Part shown: positions 17,139 to 24,516 of the stretch, piece by piece
Numbering within the stretch: position 1 is the stretch's first letter
Layout: each line of letters begins with the position of its first letter
DNA from: Pseudoalteromonas prydzensis
GTDB taxonomy: Bacteria; Pseudomonadota; Gammaproteobacteria; Enterobacterales; Alteromonadaceae
Assembly: GCF_011050055.1 (NCBI RefSeq)
Contig: NZ_DRGM01000212.1
Span: 1 to 40,051 of the forward strand
Direction of reading: 5' to 3'
DNA: 40,051 nucleotides
The notes under the pieces: generated by a model
The model's database searches: none
Seen by the model: only the letters and a program-made list of their open reading frames with translations
What the model was told of the DNA's origin: nothing
Translations under genes and position numbers: made by a program

Positions 17139-17172
17139 AAAAAAGAAAGCGCCCTACTGTGTAGTAAGGCGC
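17139..17172 (-). terminator. Intrinsic terminator of the LacI-type regulator gene
   Basis: Read on the minus strand, GCGCCTTACT (17172-17163) pairs with AGTAGGGCGC (17158-17149) through one T-G pair, followed by a T-run broken by one C (17148-17139). It lies 44 bases after the regulator's stop codon. Confidence 0.85.
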
Positions 17173-17215
17173 ATTGTATCTCTGTAAGCAAAAGATTAAG
17201 GGGATTTAATCTAGG

Positions 17216-18235
17216 CTATTTAGCACATTTATTAGTAGATTCTCGCTTTACTAGATAAGGCGTGACTACGTCATCTAATTTAATTCTTTCACTTTGTGTC
17301 GATTGGCTTTTATTAATCAGCTTTTGCACCGCTAAGCACGCCATATTTTGTACCGGCCTGCGAATGGTGGTTAACGATGGAATAATCCGTGAAGCCAAAA
17401 TATTATCATCAAACCCAGCAACCGAAAGTTCTTCTGGAACTTTGATATTGAGGTTATTAGCAACACGCAAAACCCCTGCCGCCATTTCATCATTATTAGC
17501 AACAATGGCAGTTGGACGCGGCTCTGTGCTTAATAAGCTCATCGCGCACTCTATTCCGCTTTCGTAACTGTTTTTACCTTCAATGATGCGGTGTGAAGGC
17601 AATTGCACATTACATTGTTGCAATTCAGCTAAAAAGCCGGCTAAGCGTTCGATTGAAGAACGATATACTTGTGGACCTGAAATAAAACCAATGTCTTTAT
17701 GGCCCAGTTCAACCAAGTAGCTGGCCATTTCTTTCATCGCCGCCCGTTCATCAGACACCACAATGTTATCGGCATCATCTAAATCGACTGATGCTAAACG
17801 CACATACGGGCAACCAGCTTCACGAATTGCTGCAGCCAACTCTTTGTTTTCAGATACTGGCGGTAAAATAATCACGCCATCAAGCTTAGAGCGCGAAATA
17901 AATGACAGGCAATCATCAATAAATTCAGCACTTTTAGAGTAACTAGGATGCACAACCAGCTCATAACCAAGTTCTGAGCAGACGCTTAATGCGCCTCGTT
18001 GCACCTGATCAATATACAGTGCATCGGGGTTATCATAAATTAAACCTAATAAATAAGAACGACTAGATGCTAGCCCCCGTGCTTGTTTGTCAGGAGAAAA
18101 ACCAACTTCGCTGATAATTTTAAGCACTCGCTCTCGCGTCGCTTCACCCACGGCGGGAGAGCGGTTGATCACACGTGAAACTGTGCGCTTTGAAACACCG
18201 CACAGCTTAGCTACATCATTAATCGTTACTGACAT
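17216..18235 (-). CDS. LacI-family transcriptional regulator, probable pectin/uronate regulator
   Basis: This is a 339-residue regulator. Residues 2-50 form the LacI-type helix-turn-helix (VTINDVAKLCGVSKRTVSRVINRS) with hinge segment QARGLASSRS. From about residue 60 comes the periplasmic-binding-protein-like sensor domain (LLGLIYDNP, DGVIILPP, NDEMAAGVLRVA, SVAGFDD). AGGAAC precedes the ATG at good spacing. The gene lies between the CE8-PL1 lipoprotein and the TRAP operon, and the GCCACCGGTGGC palindromes nearby have the symmetry expected for this family. It probably represses the receptor, kduD and uxaB units until a uronate intermediate binds. That pairing is inferred. I see no copy of the palindrome before this gene, so autoregulation is not evident. 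It has its own terminator and is separated from the TRAP operon by another. Confidence 0.88.
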   Translation of the reverse strand: MSVTINDVAKLCGVSKRTVSRVINRSPAVGEATRERVLKIISEVGFSPDKQARGLASSRSYLLGLIYDNPDALYIDQVQRGALSVCSELGYELVVHPSYSKSAEFIDDCLSFISRSKLDGVIILPPVSENKELAAAIREAGCPYVRLASVDLDDADNIVVSDERAAMKEMASYLVELGHKDIGFISGPQVYRSSIERLAGFLAELQQCNVQLPSHRIIEGKNSYESGIECAMSLLSTEPRPTAIVANNDEMAAGVLRVANNLNIKVPEELSVAGFDDNILASRIIPSLTTIRRPVQNMACLAVQKLINKSQSTQSERIKLDDVVTPYLVKRESTNKCAK

Positions 18236-18332
18236 AAAAGTTCCTATTTAGGATGATTGCAAAGTTTAACACTAACCGTAGATCCATAGAAGTAGTTAGT
18301 CAGCTCTTGTTATACATTGACTACTTTGATTT

Positions 18333-18361
18333 AAAAGAAAAATGGAGCTGTTGAGCTCCAT
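18333..18361 (-). terminator. Intrinsic terminator of the kduD-TRAP operon
   Basis: On the minus strand, ATGGAGCT (18361-18354) pairs with AGCTCCAT (18349-18342) around a 4-base loop, followed by a T-rich run (18342-18333). It closes the operon 65 bases after the large permease gene and separates it from the regulator gene. Confidence 0.85.
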
Positions 18362-18425
18362 CACAGATTTGTTTGGTTAAGTTGACCTAAACGCTGAAAA
18401 ATAAATTATCTCAAGTTCAGGTTAG

Positions 18426-19727
18426 TTACTCGATTAAACCAAATAAGCGCGGTAATGTTTCACTAATTGCTGGTACATAGGTCACTAACATTAATACCAG
18501 AAACATCACAGCATACAGCGGTAACATTGGTTTGATGATTTTATGCAACGACGTTTTTGCAACCGCACAACTGACAAACAGTACACTGCCAACCGGTGGC
18601 GAAACCAAGCCAATCGATAGATTTAACACAATCATAATACCAAATTGAATTGGTGACATGCCAAGCTGCTCAGCTACTGGTAAAAATATTGGGGTAAATA
18701 TCAACACCGCTGGGGTCATATCAATAAACGCACCAACTAAAATCAGAATCAGGTTGATCAGCAGTAAAATTAATAACGGGTTTTCACTGAGCGTTAAAAA
18801 GAACTCACTGACCAGTTGTGGAATATGGGTGTACGACAATAACCACGACATGCCCGACGACGCGGCAATGATCAGCATTACAATAGCGGTTGTTTCACAG
18901 GCTTTTAGTAATATAGCAGGCATTTCAGCTATATTGATTTCTCGGTAGATAAATACCGACAGTACTAAAGCATAAATAACCGCAATGGCCCCCGCCTCTG
19001 TTGCGGTAAATACCCCACCAATAATGCCGCCAATAACAATAAAGATCAGTAGTAAGCTTGGCAAAGCAGCGAGTATTTTTTCCAGCACAATCTTAAATGG
19101 CAGTCTTGCTGTTACTGGGTAGTTGTTACGAATAGAGTAAATAGCGCAAACAATCATCAACGCCAGCCCCACTAAAATCCCAGGTAAGTAGCCGGCAATG
19201 AATAATGCCGCTATCGATACCCCACCACTGGCAATCGCATAGATGATTAAAATATTACTCGGTGGTATTAACATGCCCGTAGTAGCGGCACTGGCCGTTA
19301 CCGCTGCAGCAAAACTGGCACTGTAGCCATGTTTTTTCATCTCCGGCACCATAAAACTGCCAATCGCTGAAGTTGCAGCAACGGCAGAGCCTGAGATTGC
19401 ACCAAATAACATGCACGACATTACATTTACCAGTGCCAAGCCGCCGGGTAAAAAGCCTATCATCGCCATCGCACATTCAATTAGCCGTTTAGCAATGCCG
19501 CCTTGGCCCATTATCAACCCAGATAGAATAAAAAACGGGATTGCCAGTAATGCAAAGCTATCAATCCCCCCCGCCATTTGCTGAGCTATGGTAGTGGTGG
19601 CAGGCGTGAAGTCGATGTGCATTAACAGCGCCGCTAATGTTGACAGCGCAATACACAAAGAAATAGGTACATTAATAAACAATAAAGTAAAAAAACAAAC
19701 GATTAATACAATTGCCGTTAAATCCAT
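18426..19727 (-). CDS. TRAP transporter large membrane subunit (DctM-type)
   Basis: This is a 433-residue, strongly hydrophobic permease with about a dozen transmembrane segments, the usual size and form of DctM (family DctM/SiaM). Typical segments are ALLAIPFFILSGLIMGQGG, FGAISGSAVAATSAIGS and GMLIPPSNILIIYA. It is the ion-coupled translocation subunit, working with the small subunit and the periplasmic binding protein encoded just upstream. Its start overlaps the small-subunit stop by one base (TAATG on the minus strand), indicating translational coupling. Its place after kduD and kduI indicates uptake of galacturonate, unsaturated galacturonides or ketouronates. The exact substrate cannot be told from sequence. 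Confidence 0.93.
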   Translation of the reverse strand: MDLTAIVLIVCFFTLLFINVPISLCIALSTLAALLMHIDFTPATTTIAQQMAGGIDSFALLAIPFFILSGLIMGQGGIAKRLIECAMAMIGFLPGGLALVNVMSCMLFGAISGSAVAATSAIGSFMVPEMKKHGYSASFAAAVTASAATTGMLIPPSNILIIYAIASGGVSIAALFIAGYLPGILVGLALMIVCAIYSIRNNYPVTARLPFKIVLEKILAALPSLLLIFIVIGGIIGGVFTATEAGAIAVIYALVLSVFIYREINIAEMPAILLKACETTAIVMLIIAASSGMSWLLSYTHIPQLVSEFFLTLSENPLLILLLINLILILVGAFIDMTPAVLIFTPIFLPVAEQLGMSPIQFGIMIVLNLSIGLVSPPVGSVLFVSCAVAKTSLHKIIKPMLPLYAVMFLVLMLVTYVPAISETLPRLFGLIE

Positions 19728-20215
19728 TACGCTTGCTCCTTAAATGTTTGCTGTGCATAATTAACTAAGTTTTCAATGCAGTTTATAACAATCAGCACCC
19801 CGCTCAGCGGTAACACGATATACACATAACCCATGTTGATCTCAAGCGCCGCTGACGTTTGCTTTAATTCAAAACTCAACATCATTAAACGACTGCCGCC
19901 ATAAACCAAGATACTTAACGCAGTGAACAACACGCAGATTTCGATTAAAAATGAGCATTTATGTCTAAGCGACGGGATCATTTTTTGATAAAACAGATCA
20001 AGTCCTAAGTGGGCTTTGGTGCGATACGCATAGGACGCGCCTAACACCCCGATCCAAATCAGTAAAAAACGCGCTAACTCTTCGGTGTATGAGCTGGGTG
20101 AGCGTAAAATAAACCGTGAAAAAACTTGCCAACAAACGACGGTTACAATCGCTATCATGGCTAAAATCAGTAATCGCTCGATGATGCGATTTAAGTGTGT
20201 GTTTAGTTGTCGCAT
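19727..20215 (-). CDS. TRAP transporter small membrane subunit (DctQ-type)
   Basis: This is a 162-residue protein with four predicted membrane helices, the normal DctQ size. It has WQVFSRFILRSPSSYTEELARFLLIWIG early on, matching the family's conserved region with the TEELARF segment, and GASYAYRTKAHLGLD in the second half. It pairs with the DctM-type subunit. The gene starts 9 bases after the dctP stop and ends overlapping the dctM start, so the three genes form one translational unit. Confidence 0.92.
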   Translation of the reverse strand: MRQLNTHLNRIIERLLILAMIAIVTVVCWQVFSRFILRSPSSYTEELARFLLIWIGVLGASYAYRTKAHLGLDLFYQKMIPSLRHKCSFLIEICVLFTALSILVYGGSRLMMLSFELKQTSAALEINMGYVYIVLPLSGVLIVINCIENLVNYAQQTFKEQA

Positions 20216-20224
20216 TGTGTGCCT

Positions 20225-21202
20225 CTACATGCTTTTTATTTTTTTAATATGCTCTGCAACCGCTGTATCAGCGAACGAAGCATGAAAATCAGCCACTTTA
20301 TCTTGAAACGCTTGTTTATCTGGGTAGGTCACTTGTACGCCTTCTGCGATCACTGCTTTAAGCGCCTCATCAGATGCGTTTTGCCACAGTGAACGTTGAT
20401 ACTCAACTGAGTCGGCCATCGCTTGGCTTAACCACTGTTGTTGTTCACTATTAAGCGAATTCCACACGTCTAAACTGGCTAAAATCACATCTGGCACAAA
20501 AGTGTGTTCATCCAGTGAATAATATTTAGCGATTTCGTAATGACGAGATAAGTAATAGCTTGGTGGATTATTCTCTGCGCCATCTACTACACCTTGTTGC
20601 AGTGCAGCATACAATTCGCCCCATGCAATCGGCGCTGCTGCGCCGCCTAACGCTTGCACTGTTGCCACGGCTGTGGGGCTATTTAACACGCGAATTTTTT
20701 TGCCAATTAAATCTTCAGGGGTATTAATCGCACCATTAGTAGTATAAAAGCTACGGCTGCCTGCATCGTAATAACCCAACCCTTTGAGTCTTGCAGTACT
20801 TACTTTATTAAGTAGCTCGGTGCCTAAATCGCTTTTAAGCACTCGCCAAAAATGTTCGCTATCACGAAATAAATACGGAATACCAAACACTTTCATCTCT
20901 GGTACAAAGCCTTCCAGCGGGCTTGCCGATACTTTAGTGATTGATAAACTGCCTATTTGTAATAACTCAATGAGTTCGCGTTCAGACCCTAATTGACCGC
21001 CTGGGTAGATGACAATTTCCATTGTGTCATTTGAATAAAATGCCAAACGTTCAGCCATATATTCCATTGCTTGATGCACCACATGACGGGTATCGAGTGT
21101 ATGCGCCAAGGTTAATCGCACTGTTTTTTTGTCATCGCTGCAACTGCTAAGCAAAAATAACGACAAAACCAGCATTATCTTTATGAGAAGATTTCTATTC
21201 AT
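20225..21202 (-). CDS. TRAP transporter substrate-binding protein (DctP-type), lipoprotein
   Basis: The 325-residue DctP-family binding protein captures a carboxylate-bearing solute for the adjacent DctQM permease. YPGGQLGSERELIELLQIG, GIPYLFRDSEHFWRVL, KKIRVLNSP and LQQGVVDGAENNP are family landmarks. Arg171 in KKIRVLNSP is the conserved arginine that contacts the substrate carboxylate in this family. The N-terminus ends in a lipobox, LSSC, giving lipidated Cys21 followed by Ser-Asp-Asp, so it is probably membrane-tethered rather than free in the periplasm. The ribosome site is weak (AAGAAG). A hairpin with a T-run lies in the 41-base gap after kduI and may set its expression relative to kduI. 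Confidence 0.92.
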   Translation of the reverse strand: MNRNLLIKIMLVLSLFLLSSCSDDKKTVRLTLAHTLDTRHVVHQAMEYMAERLAFYSNDTMEIVIYPGGQLGSERELIELLQIGSLSITKVSASPLEGFVPEMKVFGIPYLFRDSEHFWRVLKSDLGTELLNKVSTARLKGLGYYDAGSRSFYTTNGAINTPEDLIGKKIRVLNSPTAVATVQALGGAAAPIAWGELYAALQQGVVDGAENNPPSYYLSRHYEIAKYYSLDEHTFVPDVILASLDVWNSLNSEQQQWLSQAMADSVEYQRSLWQNASDEALKAVIAEGVQVTYPDKQAFQDKVADFHASFADTAVAEHIKKIKSM

Positions 21203-21232
21203 TATTATTTCTTCTTATCGCTATATGATCAT

Positions 21233-21255
21233 AAAAGAGCTGATTATCTCAGCTC
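21233..21255 (-). terminator. Weak intra-operon terminator between kduI and dctP
   Basis: On the minus strand GAGCTGA (21255-21249) pairs with TCAGCTC (21243-21237) around GATAA, followed by TTTTAT. The kduI stop codon (21246-21244) lies within the loop, so ribosomes finishing kduI would disturb it. It could lower transporter expression relative to the enzymes. Confidence 0.45.
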
Positions 21256-22086
21256 GCTCGGTTGATATTTATCCATATCATCATAATCGAGGTTTTCACC
21301 TGCCATGCCCCAAATAAAACTGTAATTTTGTGTACCAGCACCTGAGTGAATTGACCACGGCGGCGACACCACAGCTTGCTCGTTATGCACCCAAATGTGG
21401 CGAGTTTCAGTGGGCTCGCCCATAAAGTGACATACAGCTTGCTGCTCGGGCAGTTCAAAATAAAAATACACTTCGTTACGGCGATCATGTTGATGGGCAG
21501 GCATAGTATTCCAAACACTGCCCGGTTTTAGCTCAGTTAAGCCCATTTGTAATTGGCATGTTTGCACCACGGTATTGATCAGCATCTGGTTAATATCGCG
21601 CTCATTTGAAGTTTCAAGTGCTCCTAAGTGCAGTACATTGGCATCATCACGGGTTACTAACTTATTTGGGTATTTATGATGGGCAGGCGCAGAATTGAGA
21701 TAAAACTTTGCGGGGTTATTGCTGTCATGACTTTTAAATACCACGTCATCGGTATCTTTACCTAAGTACAAGGCATCTTTATAGCCAAGCTGAAAATCTT
21801 CGCCATCAGCAGTTACTGTGCCGCTGCCGCCCACATTTATTAGTCCGAGTTCGCGACCCGTTAAAAAGTTTGCAGCTTTTAAGTTGTCTACGGTTTCTAG
21901 CGTAAGTGGCGTGCTGGTTGGTACTGCACTGCCCACCATAAAACGCTCATAGTGAGTGTATAGCCAATAAATGCTGTTCTCTTGCATGAGTTTGTCGACC
22001 AAAAACTCATCTCTTAACTGTTGGGTGTCATAGCCTTTAACTTCATTTGGCCCGACGGCATAACGTGACTCTATTTCTGTGCTCAT
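21244..22086 (-). CDS. kduI: 5-keto-4-deoxyuronate isomerase (4-deoxy-L-threo-5-hexosulose-uronate ketol-isomerase)
   Basis: KduI (EC 5.3.1.17) converts 5-keto-4-deoxyuronate, the product of unsaturated uronate release, to 2,5-diketo-3-deoxygluconate in the cytoplasm. The protein has 280 residues, the usual length. The cupin metal site is complete: PAHQHDRRNEVYFYF gives His198, His200 and Glu205, and WSIHSG gives His247. These are offset by two from His196, His198, Glu203 and His245 of the E. coli enzyme. The N-terminal RYAVGPNEVKGYDTQQLRDEFLV is also typical. An earlier ATG at 22092 is out of frame and stops at once. The gene follows kduD by 23 bases, and the two enzymes act in sequence. Confidence 0.97.
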   Translation of the reverse strand: MSTEIESRYAVGPNEVKGYDTQQLRDEFLVDKLMQENSIYWLYTHYERFMVGSAVPTSTPLTLETVDNLKAANFLTGRELGLINVGGSGTVTADGEDFQLGYKDALYLGKDTDDVVFKSHDSNNPAKFYLNSAPAHHKYPNKLVTRDDANVLHLGALETSNERDINQMLINTVVQTCQLQMGLTELKPGSVWNTMPAHQHDRRNEVYFYFELPEQQAVCHFMGEPTETRHIWVHNEQAVVSPPWSIHSGAGTQNYSFIWGMAGENLDYDDMDKYQPSELR

Positions 22087-22109
22087 AACATGCTACCTAA
22101 AATTAAAAA

Positions 22110-22874
22110 TTATCGTGCTAACCAGCCACCATCAACCGCGAGAATATGGCCATTGACATAGTCACTGGCTGTTGATGATAAAAAGATGGCTGAACCAATT
22201 AAGTCTTCTGCTTCGCCCCAACGCCCCGCAGGAATACGCTTTTCAATTTCGCTATTGCGAGCGGCATCATCTTGTAAAGCTTGGGTGTTATCAGTTCTGA
22301 AATAACCGGGGGCAATGGCATTGACCTGAATATTGTGTTGTGCCCATTCGTTTGCTAATGCTTTAGTAAGACCCGCAACTGCATGTTTACTGGCGGTATA
22401 GGCTGGGACTGTCATGCCGCCGCTGTATGACAACATCGAGGCAATATTAATTATTTTGCCAAAGCCTTGTTTGATCATATTTGGCGCAACCGCTTGTGCT
22501 AATAAAAAGCTAGCATCAAGGTTTACTTTCATCACGTGCTGCCATTGCTCATACGGATAATCCACCGCAGGGCTGCGAAATATGGTGCCACCAACATTAA
22601 CCAAAATATCAATACCGCCATGGTTTGCTAAGGCTGTTACTGCTAATGCGTTAACTGAATCTGCATCACTTAAGTCAGCGGCATAGTCATAAGCCTCACC
22701 ACCGCGGTCTTGGATCATCTGACACGTTGTTTGGCAGCCTTGCTCTTTACTACTGCTGCAAATAACCTTGGCGCCAGCAGCTGCTAAACCCAATGCGATT
22801 TGCTGACCCAGTCCACGGCTTGCACCGGTAATGAGCGCTGTTTTTGAAGTGAGATCAAATAAAGTGGCTGTCAT
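22110..22874 (-). CDS. kduD: 2-dehydro-3-deoxy-D-gluconate 5-dehydrogenase
   Basis: KduD (EC 1.1.1.127) is an NAD(P)(H)-dependent short-chain dehydrogenase that reduces 2,5-diketo-3-deoxygluconate to 2-keto-3-deoxygluconate, the meeting point with the UxaB/UxaA branch. The 254 residues show the Rossmann motif TGASRGLG (16-23), NVGG (93-96, in place of the usual NNAG), and the catalytic Ser146, Tyr159 and Lys163. APGYFRTDNTQAL and the C-terminal GHILAVDGGWLAR are KduD-like. It is the first gene of the minus-strand operon. Its promoter, with an operator between the -35 and -10 boxes, lies in the 183-base gap facing uxaB. Confidence 0.96.
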   Translation of the reverse strand: MTATLFDLTSKTALITGASRGLGQQIALGLAAAGAKVICSSSKEQGCQTTCQMIQDRGGEAYDYAADLSDADSVNALAVTALANHGGIDILVNVGGTIFRSPAVDYPYEQWQHVMKVNLDASFLLAQAVAPNMIKQGFGKIINIASMLSYSGGMTVPAYTASKHAVAGLTKALANEWAQHNIQVNAIAPGYFRTDNTQALQDDAARNSEIEKRIPAGRWGEAEDLIGSAIFLSSTASDYVNGHILAVDGGWLAR

Positions 22875-22950
22875 GTTAAGTTCCTATCAATTTATTTATG
22901 CTTAATTACTAATTCAATGTAAATCGAATTAGCTAAACTTGTTAACACCC

Positions 22951-22979
22951 ATTCTTCGCTACCGGTGGCAGTTTGTCAA
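22951..22979 (-). promoter_or_regulatory. Promoter of the kduD-kduI-TRAP operon
   Basis: On the minus strand a perfect -35 box TTGACA (22979-22974) and a -10 box AAGAAT (22956-22951) are 17 bases apart. An operator copy (22958-22969) fills the spacer, so a bound repressor would exclude polymerase. Confidence 0.6.
22958..22969. promoter_or_regulatory. Operator copy in the kduD promoter
   Basis: GCTACCGGTGGC differs by one base from the perfect GCCACCGGTGGC core. Its centre is 31 bases, about three helical turns, from the centre of the perfect site at 22984-23005, so two bound dimers would lie on the same face of the DNA. Confidence 0.65.
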
Positions 22980-22983
22980 ATAC

Positions 22984-23005
22984 TATTTGCCACCGGTGGC
23001 AAATA
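22984..23005. promoter_or_regulatory. Perfect operator palindrome at the uxaB promoter
   Basis: This 22-base perfect palindrome has the core TTGCCACCGGTGGCAA and is the longest copy in the window. It covers the -35 box of the uxaB promoter. Confidence 0.8.
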
Positions 23006-23015
23006 TAGCTAAGAT
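22987..23015 (+). promoter_or_regulatory. Promoter of the uxaB-uxaA-kdgK-CE8 operon
   Basis: TTGCCA (22987-22992) as -35 and TAAGAT (23010-23015) as -10 are 17 bases apart. The -35 lies inside the palindromic operator, consistent with direct repression. Confidence 0.55.
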
Positions 23016-23057
23016 GTAACAATCAATCAGCCCATATAACGTTTATAGGTTCATATT

Positions 23058-24515
23058 ATGCAAGCACTGAATAGAAAAAACTTTAATAAAAACAAATACC
23101 CAACAAAAATAATGCAATACGGTGAGGGAAATTTCTTGCGTGCCTTTATCGATTGGCAAATTGATAAACTCAATGAAACAACGGATCTTAACGCCGGTGT
23201 TGCGGTGATCCGCCCTATCGATTACGACGCAATTCCTTTACTTAATGTCCAAGACGGCTTGTATACCACTATTATTCGTGGCTTAAATGAGCAAGGTGAA
23301 ACCGTTGCCGATCACCGTATCATTAGTTCAATCAATGAAGAAATTCCTGTCTATAAAGATTTTCCCCGTTATATGGCACTGGCTGAAAACCCTGATCTGA
23401 AAATTATTTTTTCAAATACCACTGAAGCCGGTATTGAGTACATTGATACTGATAAACTTAGCGATGCGCCCGCTAAAGCATTCCCTGCAAAATTGACGCA
23501 GTGGCTATTCCATCGCTTTAATCACTTTAATGGCTCAGCTGAGAGTGGCATGGTGATCATCCCTTGCGAGTTAATTGACTATAACGGCGAGAAACTCAAA
23601 GAAATCGTGTTTCAATACTGTCAACTTTGGCAACTACCAGAGGCGTTTACAAACTGGCTTAGTGATGCTAACCACTTTTGCTCAAGCTTAGTTGACCGCA
23701 TTGTGACAGGCTTCCCACGTGATGAGCATCAACAACTGCAAGAATCATTAGGCTACTTAGATAACTTTATGGTGACCGCTGAGTACTTTCACTTGTTTGT
23801 TATTCAAGGGCCGCAGCATCTTGCAGAATTGCTATGCTTGCAAAACAGCGACCTAAATATAAAAATTGTTGATGATATTTCACCGTACAAACAGCAAAAA
23901 GTCGGTATTTTAAATGGTGCCCATACGGCGCTAGTGCCACTGGCTTACATGGCGAACATTGATTCTGTGGGCGATGCGCTGGCCGATCCTTTGTTTGAAA
24001 AATACCTAACACAATTAATCTTTGCTGAAATTATTCCCACTCTTGATTTACCTGAAGATGAATTAAAGCGCTTTGCCAATGATGTACTGAACCGCTTTAG
24101 AAATCCGTATATTTGCCATTTATTACTGGCTATTTCACTCAACAGTATGACTAAATTTAAGACCCGTATTTTGCCGCAGTTGCACACCTATGTGACAACA
24201 AATAACGCCGTACCGAACATGATGGCACTGGCTATTGCCGGGCAAATTTTAATGTATAAAGGCCTGCGTAATGAGCAGCCAATTGCACTGAGTGATGCAC
24301 CACAATGGTTAGAATTATTTAATACTCTATGGCATGACTTTGATAACAATGCGTTGTCATTAACGGCCCTTGTTGAACAAGTGCTAGGCGCAAAGTGGCA
24401 TTGGGAAAGTGATTTAAATACGCTGCCAGAATTAACCAGTACAGTCACAACTCACCTACGTAATATGCTCACTGAAGGTGTAGCTAGTACGCTTACTAAC
24501 CAGTTAGGCCAATAA
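23058..24515 (+). CDS. uxaB: Tagaturonate reductase (altronate oxidoreductase)
   Basis: UxaB (EC 1.1.1.58) reduces D-tagaturonate to D-altronate with NADH, the second step of galacturonate breakdown. The 485 residues are the full length of the family, a mannitol-dehydrogenase-type polyol dehydrogenase. Landmarks are QYGEGNFLRAFIDWQID at the N-terminal NAD-binding fold, IFSNTTEAGI, PCELIDYNG and KVGILNGAHTALVPLAYM around the active site. The ribosome site is weak. It is the first gene of the plus-strand operon, and uxaA starts one base after its stop. UxaC, which makes tagaturonate, is not in the window and must be encoded elsewhere. Confidence 0.95.
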   Translation: MQALNRKNFNKNKYPTKIMQYGEGNFLRAFIDWQIDKLNETTDLNAGVAVIRPIDYDAIPLLNVQDGLYTTIIRGLNEQGETVADHRIISSINEEIPVYKDFPRYMALAENPDLKIIFSNTTEAGIEYIDTDKLSDAPAKAFPAKLTQWLFHRFNHFNGSAESGMVIIPCELIDYNGEKLKEIVFQYCQLWQLPEAFTNWLSDANHFCSSLVDRIVTGFPRDEHQQLQESLGYLDNFMVTAEYFHLFVIQGPQHLAELLCLQNSDLNIKIVDDISPYKQQKVGILNGAHTALVPLAYMANIDSVGDALADPLFEKYLTQLIFAEIIPTLDLPEDELKRFANDVLNRFRNPYICHLLLAISLNSMTKFKTRILPQLHTYVTTNNAVPNMMALAIAGQILMYKGLRNEQPIALSDAPQWLELFNTLWHDFDNNALSLTALVEQVLGAKWHWESDLNTLPELTSTVTTHLRNMLTEGVASTLTNQLGQ

Positions 24516-24516
24516 T

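Noticed and set aside
17026..17187. Possible small gene or transposase remnant between the lipoprotein and the regulator
   Set aside because: It has no start codon, no ribosome site and runs through the regulator's terminator. No family was recognised.
18587..18600. Another operator copy in the TRAP large-subunit gene (TGCCAACCGGTGGC)
   Set aside because: One extra A breaks the dyad, so the two halves no longer match around the central CG.
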